A DNA stretch of 6,403 nucleotides from Chitinophagaceae bacterium (GTDB taxonomy: Bacteria; Bacteroidota; Bacteroidia; Chitinophagales; Chitinophagaceae), in NCBI GenBank assembly GCA_025362915.1, contig JANYEU010000119.1:1-6403 (forward strand), in the 5' to 3' direction. Under the pieces are notes generated by a model that worked only from the letters and a program-made list of their open reading frames with translations, ran no database searches and was not told the DNA's origin. The translations under genes and the position numbers were made by a program. Below, one piece after another: positions 1 to 5,176 of the stretch. How positions within the stretch are numbered: the stretch's first letter is position 1; the number at the start of each line of letters is the position of its first letter.

Positions 1-786
1 AATTACTTCTACACTACCTAACTTATTTTTAATGAATTGATCGGCAGTTTTAGGAATATAAAACTCAGACTTAGGCACAGCAATTTGTGTATCCAAAAAT
101 TCGGAGAATAACTTTTCCGCAAAAGGGATAAATGAAGACCCAAAACAATAGAAGTTCATACTAACCTTGGTATCAGCAGGTAAGGCAGTTTCTACACCAC
201 CTTCTTCATAAACTATGATACCGTCTTTTGGATAAATGTTGGTTCTTTCGTCTATACCAACCAAATTGCCAGCTTCATCTATGTTGCAAACACCACGACT
301 TACGCTTCCGTTTTCGCTAAGGGTATTTACCAGACTATAACCTATCAAGGCATATAAACTGTCTGAAACCTTATTATTAATAAAATCAGCCGCTTTTACA
401 AAACCATCCTTACCATAAAAATCATCCGCATTAATTACTGCAAAAGGTTCTTTCAACACATCCTTACAGCAAAGCAAGGCATGTGCGGTTCCCCAAGGCT
501 TGGTTCTATCTGCAGGGATAGTCCTGTTTCCTACAAAAGAATCTAGCTTTTGATAAACATACACAGTTTCAATCTTACCTGCCAGTTTAGGCTCAAATAC
601 ACTTTTAAAACTTTCTGCAAAATCTTCCCTGATAATAAATACCACTTTACCAAACCCAGCTTGAATAGCGTCATAAATGGAATAATCCATAATTGTTTCG
701 CCATTAGGACCAAAGCCCTCAACTTGTTTCATACCTCCGTACCTGCTTGCCATTCCGGCTGCTAAGATTACCAATGTAGGTTTCAT
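1..786 (-). CDS. Sugar-phosphate nucleotidyltransferase, partial (3' end outside window)
   Basis: The minus strand is open from an ATG at 786 to the left edge: 262 codons without a stop, so the C-terminus is missing. The protein begins with the NTP-transferase Rossmann signature: LAAGMASRYGGMKQ at residues 8-21, where the GxxSR loop binds the nucleotide phosphates and K20 fits the conserved lysine. WGTAHALL at 98-105 fits the base-binding region, and NADDFYG at 119-125 carries the metal-binding aspartate. Known for the family: transfer of a nucleotidyl group from an NTP to a sugar-1-phosphate (or a related phosphate), giving an NDP-sugar and pyrophosphate in the cytoplasm. The exact sugar and NTP cannot be read from the sequence. 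Bacteroidota homologues of about 300 residues are often annotated only as nucleotidyltransferase; by recollection some lie next to a sugar kinase/phosphotransferase gene, which would lie outside this window. The gene is divergent from the PLP enzyme, 68 bp away, with no Shine-Dalgarno sequence. Family call is firm, substrate unknown. Confidence 0.92.
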   Translation of the reverse strand, partial: MKPTLVILAAGMASRYGGMKQVEGFGPNGETIMDYSIYDAIQAGFGKVVFIIREDFAESFKSVFEPKLAGKIETVYVYQKLDSFVGNRTIPADRTKPWGTAHALLCCKDVLKEPFAVINADDFYGKDGFVKAADFINNKVSDSLYALIGYSLVNTLSENGSVSRGVCNIDEAGNLVGIDERTNIYPKDGIIVYEEGGVETALPADTKVSMNFYCFGSSFIPFAEKLFSEFLDTQIAVPKSEFYIPKTADQFIKNKLGSVEVI

Positions 787-793
787 ATTTGTA

Positions 794-801
794 TATATTT
801 G
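794..801 (+). promoter_or_regulatory. Candidate Bacteroidota -7 box (TATATTTG)
   Basis: TATATTTG is an exact match to the Bacteroidota -7 element TAnnTTTG. It lies 53 bp before the start codon of the PLP enzyme, in the right orientation. No TTG-type -33 element is visible at the expected spacing, and such boxes occur by chance in AT-rich DNA, so support is weak. Confidence 0.25.
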
Positions 802-813
802 TTTTTAGAAAGA

Positions 814-835
814 AATTGTTTAATACTAAACGATT
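814..835. repeat. Short palindrome between divergent genes
   Basis: AATTGTTTA and TAAACGATT form 9-bp arms with one T/G mismatch around the 4-base centre ATAC; the inner five pairs, GTTTA/TAAAC, are perfect. The palindrome lies downstream of the candidate -7 box and 19 bp before the PLP enzyme start, and 28 bp upstream of the nucleotidyltransferase start. The position would suit an operator or a small 5' leader hairpin, but there is no direct evidence of binding. Confidence 0.4.
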
Positions 836-854
836 GTAAAACACAACCTATCAG

Positions 855-1760
855 ATGCAGTTAGATATTGCGGGCAAACATAAAGTATTTATCCAAACGA
901 TACAATTTTCACATGCCGTTAATGGTTGTAAAACCGATATTTTACGATTAGATAACATACATCCTACCATTAGTGGCAATAAATTCTTTAAACTACAGCT
1001 ACATATTGCAAAAGCGTTGGTAGAAGGTTACCGTACCATTGCCACTTTTGGCGGTGCATACTCCAATCATATTGTTGCAGTTGCTTGTGCTTGCAGAGAG
1101 GTTGGGTTACAGAGTGTGGGCATCATCAGGGGCGAAGAACCAATAAACAAAAGTGATACGCTATTACAATCTGCTTCTTTTAGTATGCAATTAAAATATG
1201 TTTCCAGGGAAGATTTCAAGGATAAGGAAGCTATTAAGAATAGATACAAAGAAGAAAATTATTATTGGATAAATGAGGGCGGTTATAGTTGCTTGGGGGC
1301 AGAAGGGGTAAAAGAAATTTGTAATTGGATTGATGAAACTTACACCGATATTGTTTGTGCTGTGGGTACAGGAACCATGATGGCAGGATTAATTGCTGGC
1401 TCATTGCCTAACCAAAAGGTAACGGGTATAAGTGTACTAAAGGGCGCAACGAACCTGCAAAAAGATATGGAAGCATTGTTACGTCCATCAGATTTGCAAA
1501 AAAATTATGAAGTGATTGATGGTTATCATTTTGGTGGCTATGCCAAGCACCCTAAAGAACTGATAGATTGGATGAATTTGTTTTACCAGCAAAATGAAGT
1601 GCCTACTGACATAGTTTATACATCCAAGCTTTGCTATGCGGTAAACGATTTATTGCAGAAGGGATATTTTAAACCCGATAGCAAACTATTGCTTATTCAC
1701 AGTGGAGGTTTGCAAGGGAATCTGTCATTACCTGTGGGCACTTTGGTTTTCAACACATAG
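855..1760 (+). CDS. PLP-dependent ACC deaminase/D-cysteine desulfhydrase family enzyme
   Basis: A 301-residue cytoplasmic fold-type II PLP enzyme, slightly shorter than the usual 320-340 residues of the family. SGNKFFKL at 40-47 carries the Schiff-base lysine, K43, aligned with K51 of Pseudomonas ACC deaminase. GGAYSNH at 66-72 supplies the conserved serine S70. NEGGYSCLGAEG at 140-151 is a family signature, VGTGTMMAG at 170-178 is the glycine-rich PLP-phosphate loop, and HSGGLQG at 282-288 is the C-terminal signature. DIVYTSK at 252-258 has threonine (T256) where true ACC deaminases have a catalytic glutamate (DPVYEGK). This points to D-cysteine desulfhydrase-like chemistry (D-cysteine to pyruvate, sulfide and ammonia) or another small-amino-acid lyase rather than ACC opening; that is inference. 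The ATG at 855 is the only plausible start because a stop lies in frame at 837-839. No Shine-Dalgarno sequence is seen. The gene stands alone on its strand with non-coding DNA on both sides. Confidence 0.92.
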   Translation: MQLDIAGKHKVFIQTIQFSHAVNGCKTDILRLDNIHPTISGNKFFKLQLHIAKALVEGYRTIATFGGAYSNHIVAVACACREVGLQSVGIIRGEEPINKSDTLLQSASFSMQLKYVSREDFKDKEAIKNRYKEENYYWINEGGYSCLGAEGVKEICNWIDETYTDIVCAVGTGTMMAGLIAGSLPNQKVTGISVLKGATNLQKDMEALLRPSDLQKNYEVIDGYHFGGYAKHPKELIDWMNLFYQQNEVPTDIVYTSKLCYAVNDLLQKGYFKPDSKLLLIHSGGLQGNLSLPVGTLVFNT

Positions 1761-1803
1761 AAACATAGGGAGATAGGAAACATAGGCTTTCCATTTTCCT
1801 ATG
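1760..1803. repeat. Overlapping direct and inverted short repeats after the PLP gene
   Basis: GAAACATAGG occurs twice, at 1760-1769 and 1777-1786, a 17-bp period beginning at the last base of the stop codon. ATAGGAAA at 1773-1780 is the exact reverse complement of TTTCCTAT at 1795-1802, giving an 8-bp stem with a 14-base loop; CATAGG/CCTATG at 1781-1786/1798-1803 is a competing pairing. The position just after the stop could be a weak transcription end, but no T-run follows, so it is listed as a repeat only. Confidence 0.4.
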
Positions 1804-1823
1804 AACTGATTATTCTAATTGTT

Positions 1824-1831
1824 TATGTTTG
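1824..1831 (+). promoter_or_regulatory. Candidate Bacteroidota -7 box (TATGTTTG)
   Basis: TATGTTTG is an exact match to TAnnTTTG, oriented toward the CLC gene and 83 bp before its ATG. It would give a leader of roughly 75-80 bases that includes the inverted repeat at 1857-1897. No clear TTG lies at the -33 spacing, so this is only a candidate. Confidence 0.28.
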
Positions 1832-1856
1832 TAATCTTACCATGCAATTGATTTTA

Positions 1857-1897
1857 ACCACAAAGAAAATGAGCAAAAGCATAGTGTCCTTTGTGGT
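1857..1897. repeat. Inverted repeat in the leader of the CLC gene
   Basis: ACCACAAAG at 1857-1865 is the exact reverse complement of CTTTGTGGT at 1889-1897: nine perfect pairs enclosing 23 bases. It ends 17 bp before the CLC start codon and could form a hairpin in the mRNA leader. The CCACAAAG/CTTTGTGG type is, from memory, a common dispersed intergenic motif in bacterial genomes, so it may be repeat debris rather than a control element. It does not match the fluoride riboswitch. Confidence 0.45.
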
Positions 1898-1914
1898 AAA
1901 TAGCAATACAAATT

Positions 1915-3237
1915 ATGATAAATAAAACACAGCAATCACCCAATAATACATCTACTTATGGCTTTAGTATCTTCTTTGGCAAATATGCCGCTACGCCCTA
2001 TATCCTTAAATGGTTGCTAATCAGTACCATTATCGGTATACTGATTGGCACTGCCTCTGCGGGGTTTTTACAATCGTTGGATTGGGTTACCAACTACAGG
2101 GAATCTCATTTGTGGCTCATTGCATTATTGCCTTTTGGTGGCATGGCTATTGGATTCTTGTATCTGTATCTTGGCAAAGACATAGAACCAGGCAATAATT
2201 TATTGATTGATTCCATCCATAATCCCAAAGAAATCATCCCTTTTCGGATGGCCCCATTTATTTATCTGGGCACGATGGTCACACACTTATTGGGAGGTTC
2301 TGCCGGGCGCGAGGGCACTGCCATACAAATGGCGGGTGCCATTGCCGATCAGTTTGCAAAACCATTCCGTCTATCCCCTGCCAAGCGTAAGATATTATTG
2401 ATCAGTGCCATTGCCGGTGGCTTTGGTTCCGTTTTTGGTACGCCCTTGGCAGGTGCCATATTCGGCTTGGAAGTATTTTTAATTGGTCGATTAAAGTACG
2501 ATGCCATCTTTCCAGCCTTTGCCACAGCCATCATTGCCGATGTGGTTACCAAACTATGGCAAACGCACCACACACATTATCAGATAGACATCCTACCAAT
2601 AGTTTCCGCATCCACCATTATTTATGCCATCCTTGCGGGTATTGCCTTTGGCTTGTGCGCTGCCACGTTCAGCAAGGTTATACATTATACAACTGCCCTT
2701 TTCAAATCCACCATTAGCTATCCCCCTTTGCGTCCGCTGGTGGGAGGCATCATGGTGGCTTTAGCGGTGTGGGCAATGGGTACCACCCAATATATTGGCT
2801 TGGGCATCCCCACTATCATTGCCTCTTTTGGGCAGCATTTACCACCGTACAACTTTGCCCTAAAGATGGCTTTTACCATTGTTACCCTTGCGGCGGGCTT
2901 TAAGGGGGGCGAGGTAACACCCTTATTTTTTACAGGTGCGGCATTGGGCAATGCCCTCTCCTATTTTATCCCATTGCCAACGGGATTATTGGCAGGGATG
3001 GGCTTTGTAGCTGTTTTTGCCGGCGCCACCAATACCCCGTTGGCGTGTACCATTATGGCGATGGAATTGTTTGGCAGCGGCTGTGGTGTATTTGCCGCCA
3101 TTGCCTGTGTGGTTAGTTATCTCTTTTCCGGGCATAACAGTATTTACCAAAAACAGGTGGTGGGAGAAGCCAAGGTTTCAGCCTTATCTCATCAAAATAA
3201 CAAGACACTTAAAGAGATTAGGGAAAGTGGGAATTGA
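1915..3237 (+). CDS. CLC-family anion transporter, probable CLC-F-type fluoride/H+ antiporter
   Basis: A 440-residue polytopic inner-membrane protein of the CLC family with no C-terminal CBS domains. Three filter regions are visible. The usual GSGIP is replaced by GNNLL at 93-97, with asparagine N94 where chloride CLCs have the chloride-binding serine. GREGT at 131-135 holds the external gating glutamate E133, with threonine instead of the usual proline. GGEVTP at 331-336 replaces GxFxP. The central tyrosine appears to be Y411 in HNSIY. In PLAGAIFGLEV (177-187), E186 aligns with E202 of E. coli CLC, while V187 takes the place of the internal proton glutamate E203. Asn or Met in the first filter, GREGT and EVTP are, from established work on CLC-F proteins, hallmarks of the fluoride/proton antiporters that expel cytoplasmic fluoride. 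I therefore infer fluoride export; family membership is near certain, the ion less so. The start is fixed by an in-frame stop at 1897-1899. No fluoride riboswitch is seen upstream and no related gene adjoins it. Confidence 0.93.
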   Translation: MINKTQQSPNNTSTYGFSIFFGKYAATPYILKWLLISTIIGILIGTASAGFLQSLDWVTNYRESHLWLIALLPFGGMAIGFLYLYLGKDIEPGNNLLIDSIHNPKEIIPFRMAPFIYLGTMVTHLLGGSAGREGTAIQMAGAIADQFAKPFRLSPAKRKILLISAIAGGFGSVFGTPLAGAIFGLEVFLIGRLKYDAIFPAFATAIIADVVTKLWQTHHTHYQIDILPIVSASTIIYAILAGIAFGLCAATFSKVIHYTTALFKSTISYPPLRPLVGGIMVALAVWAMGTTQYIGLGIPTIIASFGQHLPPYNFALKMAFTIVTLAAGFKGGEVTPLFFTGAALGNALSYFIPLPTGLLAGMGFVAVFAGATNTPLACTIMAMELFGSGCGVFAAIACVVSYLFSGHNSIYQKQVVGEAKVSALSHQNNKTLKEIRESGN

Positions 3238-3255
3238 GGGGAAGATTGTTGGATT

Positions 3256-3365
3256 TTAATGTGTGAAGCAGTATTTCTTGGTATTTACACCTGTATTCTT
3301 TTAAGCTTTTTGGCAATAGTCTGCATCTCTTTTTTGCTAGCCCCTTTTTTTAATACTAATACCAT
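3256..3365 (-). pseudogene. Decayed small antitoxin-like gene (frameshifted)
   Basis: Reading from an ATG at 3365 (in-frame stop just upstream), the minus strand encodes a 26-residue peptide ending with TAA at 3285. It contains KKGASKKEMQTIAKKLKR (residues 6-23), a lysine-rich, helix-like N-terminus. A shift of one base near 3290 gives, from 3291 to 3268, the continuation GVNTKKYC, followed by FTH and a stop at 3258-3256. From memory, short Bacteroidota proteins of about 70-80 residues, often beside PIN or RelE-type toxin genes, have just this order: a KKG start, a lysine-rich helix, then a GFDAKKYCG-like motif. The piece therefore looks like such an antitoxin gene broken by a frameshift and truncated toward the CLC gene, with no partner toxin left. 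The family assignment is recollection and could not be searched; the peptide and the frame break are read directly. Confidence 0.42.
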
Positions 3366-3380
3366 GTCTTATTGTTTATG

Positions 3381-3455
3381 GCAAATCTAAACTAAAGTTT
3401 GTTGATTGGGTAAAAATAGAATTGGAAATGTATTAAAATTTAAAGTTTAGATTGC
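3381..3455. repeat. Wide inverted repeat with 12-bp arms
   Basis: GCAAATCTAAACT (3381-3393) pairs with AGTTTAGATTGC (3444-3455): twelve base pairs with a single bulged A, around a 50-base AT-rich centre. The right arm leads into TTCGTGCCTCGCC, which resembles a dispersed ATTGCTTCGTnCCTCGC repeat I recall from several bacterial genomes. The left arm covers the candidate -7 box for the broken small gene. It may be ends of a small mobile repeat or an operator pair; the sequence alone does not decide. Confidence 0.45.
3382..3389 (-). promoter_or_regulatory. Candidate -7 box for the broken small gene (TAGATTTG)
   Basis: On the minus strand TAGATTTG matches TAnnTTTG exactly and lies 16 bp upstream of the ATG at 3365. 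No -33 TTG is visible at the usual spacing. If real, it would be the surviving promoter of the decayed gene and would give a very short leader. Confidence 0.2.
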
Positions 3456-3617
3456 TTCGTGCCTCGCCAAGTTCAAGAAGATTGTGGAGAAGTGCAAAGT
3501 GTGCATCTATTTATATTATGCAATCAAATTGCCTGTAGCTTTCTAACAATAACACTTCCTCTATATTAAGCGTAGCACACCTAAAACTTATTTTCCCAGT
3601 GAAAAACTTAGACGTTG

Positions 3618-3657
3618 TTTTCCTTCATCAGAATTCAATCCCGATGATGAAGGGAAA
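3618..3657. repeat. Imperfect hairpin with 12-bp stem
   Basis: TTTCCTTCATCA (3619-3630) pairs with TGATGAAGGGAAA (3645-3657): seven perfect inner pairs, two C-G pairs, one bulged G and three T-A pairs, around a 14-base loop. No T-run follows on either strand, so it is not a standard terminator. It may be part of a dispersed intergenic repeat or a structured RNA; no family is recognised. Confidence 0.42.
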
Positions 3658-3779
3658 TATTGCAAATTCAAAAATAATAACCTCCCTGCAAGACGATGTA
3701 ATTTCATTTTGCTGCTCCGAAATTCCATTTTATCACGCCGCAATTTGGGAATGTAATTTAAACTGTGTCAATTGCAATT

Positions 3780-3808
3780 GGGGCTTTAGTCCCCTTTCCT
3801 TCTTTTTT
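3780..3808 (+). terminator. Possible intrinsic terminator or GC-hairpin repeat
   Basis: GGGG (3780-3783) and CCCC (3791-3794) enclose the loop CTTTAGT and are followed by a pyrimidine-rich stretch ending in six Ts at 3803-3808. The stem is short (four G-C pairs) for a terminator. It lies more than 540 bp after the CLC stop, so no obvious transcript needs it. The GGGGCTTTAGTCCCC core resembles a dispersed intergenic hairpin that I recall from Bacteroidota genomes, which is an equally good reading. Confidence 0.33.
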
Positions 3809-3908
3809 ATAGCAAAAGGATAAAAACCACAGTTTCTATCATCTTCATTGCGCACTTTTATAGGCTTTGCATGGTTATTGAAAGAAGGCATAGTTAATAA
3901 TAAAAATC

Positions 3909-5168
3909 ATGAAGAGAATAATAATAGTAGGTGGTGGATTTGCTGGTATCAACATGGCTAAGACAATGTATGACAACACAGCATTTGAAATAATACTGGT
4001 GGATAAAAACAATTACCACTTTTTTCCGCCATTGATATATCAGGTGGCTACTGCATTTATTCAGGCTTCTACCATTAGTTATCCTTTTAGGCGGATGTTT
4101 CAGAAGGCTGGCAATACCCGCTTTCATTATGGCTCATTAACCAATATCAATGCGGAGAAAAAGACCATCGATACCGATAGTGGCACGTTGGCTTACGATT
4201 ATTTGGTGCTGGCAATTGGAACGGAAACAAATTATTTTGGGATGGAAAACGTGAAGCAAAATGCGTTGCCGATGAAAACAATTGATGATGCCCTCCGGCT
4301 GCGGAACGCCTTGTTGTTGAACTATGAAAAAGCTACCCAAAGCACCAATGAAGAAGAGCAAAAGGCATTGATGACGGTGGTAATAGCTGGTGGCGGACCT
4401 ACCGGGGTAGAGGTGGCTGGTATGCTGGCAGAAATGGGAAGAGCGGTGAAGGAAAAGGATTACCCAGAGCTTAACGGAAAAAAGGGTGATATTTATTTGG
4501 TGGATGCTGCGAATACATTGCTTAGCCCGATGAGTAGTAAATCGCAAAAAGAGGCTTATAAGCAATTGGAAAGACTGGGCGTAAAAATATTGCTACAAAC
4601 AAGTGTGAAGGATTATGTGGATCATACCGTAAAACTATCCAACGGCGTGGGGATCAGCAGTCAGATATTGATTTGGGCATCGGGTGTGGTGGCAAAAACA
4701 GTTACCGGATTGCCTCCGACAAGCATTGGCAGGGGAAAAAGAATTTTGGTTGATGCCTATAATAAGGTATTGGGTACTGAAAGCATTTATGCCATTGGCG
4801 ATATCTGTTTGCAAACAAGCGATGGTAAATATCCGGATGGGCATCCGCAGTTGGCACAAGTGGCCATCCAACAAGGAAAATTGCTGGCAAAGAATTTTAA
4901 GAACATGGCAAATGGAAAGGAATTGGTTTCTTTTAAGTATGTGAACAAAGGATCAATGGCCATCATTACCAAATACAAGGCAGTGGTGGATTTGCCCAAA
5001 GGATTCTATAAAGGTTTTTTTGCGTGGCTTACCTGGTTGTTTATCCATATCATACCGCTTGCCGGTTATAGAAATAAGTTTGCATTGGCGTATAGCTGGT
5101 TTTGGAGTTTTATTACCAATGATCCTGTTCTCCGTTTAATAATCAGACCTACAAAGACAAAAGAATAA
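3909..5168 (+). CDS. ndh: Type II NADH:quinone oxidoreductase (NDH-2)
   Basis: A 419-residue flavoprotein of the two-dinucleotide-binding fold, typical in length for NDH-2 (about 400-430). GGGFAG at 8-13 binds FAD. NNYHFFPPLIYQVAT at 34-48 is the characteristic NDH-2 segment after the first domain. GGGPTGVEVAG at 161-171 is the NADH-binding loop, and D199 at the end of the next strand (YLVDA) fits preference for NADH over NADPH. YAIGDIC at 294-300 is the second FAD motif, with D298. AQVAIQQG at 316-323 is the conserved quinone-site motif. Residues 366-410 are hydrophobic and aromatic (FFAWLTWLFIH) and match the amphipathic C-terminal membrane anchor. The enzyme passes electrons from NADH to menaquinone or ubiquinone at the inner face of the membrane without pumping protons. 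The start is fixed by an in-frame stop at 3891-3893. It appears monocistronic and converges on the YihY/BrkB gene, 8 bp between stops. A related pyridine-nucleotide oxidoreductase with another acceptor is possible but less likely. Confidence 0.93.
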   Translation: MKRIIIVGGGFAGINMAKTMYDNTAFEIILVDKNNYHFFPPLIYQVATAFIQASTISYPFRRMFQKAGNTRFHYGSLTNINAEKKTIDTDSGTLAYDYLVLAIGTETNYFGMENVKQNALPMKTIDDALRLRNALLLNYEKATQSTNEEEQKALMTVVIAGGGPTGVEVAGMLAEMGRAVKEKDYPELNGKKGDIYLVDAANTLLSPMSSKSQKEAYKQLERLGVKILLQTSVKDYVDHTVKLSNGVGISSQILIWASGVVAKTVTGLPPTSIGRGKRILVDAYNKVLGTESIYAIGDICLQTSDGKYPDGHPQLAQVAIQQGKLLAKNFKNMANGKELVSFKYVNKGSMAIITKYKAVVDLPKGFYKGFFAWLTWLFIHIIPLAGYRNKFALAYSWFWSFITNDPVLRLIIRPTKTKE

Positions 5169-5176
5169 TTTATCCC

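Larger units (their letters stand above)
3238..3908. other. Long repeat-bearing stretch with no intact gene
   Basis: About 670 bp between the CLC and NADH dehydrogenase genes. It contains the broken small gene at 3256-3365, the wide inverted repeat at 3381-3455, the hairpin at 3618-3657 and the GC hairpin with T-run at 3780-3808, all listed separately. The longest open frame is a 74-codon GTG-started one at 3599-3823; it runs through both later hairpins, has a cysteine-rich tail and no recognisable domain, so I do not call it a gene. No tRNA, rRNA or CRISPR-like structure is seen. The stretch looks like a collection point for repeats and gene debris. Confidence 0.7.

Noticed and set aside
550..765. 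A 71-codon plus-strand frame near the left end
   Set aside because: It is antisense to the nucleotidyltransferase, whose signatures LAAGMASRYGG and WGTAHA lie on the other strand in the same interval.
1760..1786. Direct repeats of GAAACATAGG as a CRISPR or satellite array
   Set aside because: Only two copies with a 7-base spacing; too few and too short for an array.
1761..1914. Fluoride (crcB) riboswitch expected before a CLC-F gene
   Set aside because: I looked for the conserved GATGGnGTTC and CTGATGACTCC-like core and the pseudoknot pairing and saw neither; only short inverted repeats are present.
3017..3259. An 80-codon plus-strand frame overlapping the end of the CLC gene
   Set aside because: It is an out-of-frame reading through conserved CLC sequence; the proline- and tryptophan-rich product is typical of a shifted frame.
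3599..3823. A 74-codon GTG-started frame as a cysteine-rich small protein
   Set aside because: It starts at GTG without a ribosome site, crosses two inverted repeats, and shows no domain. Better explained as repeat DNA, although kept as a finding.
3850..3875. A TAGGCTTTG sequence as the -7 box of the NADH dehydrogenase promoter
   Set aside because: It has three bases instead of two between TA and TTTG, so it does not match TAnnTTTG, and no -33 element is in place.
4137..4565. A 142-codon open frame on the minus strand within the NADH dehydrogenase gene
   Set aside because: It is fully antisense to well-conserved NDH-2 motifs including the NADH-binding loop, and its translation shows no recognisable domain.
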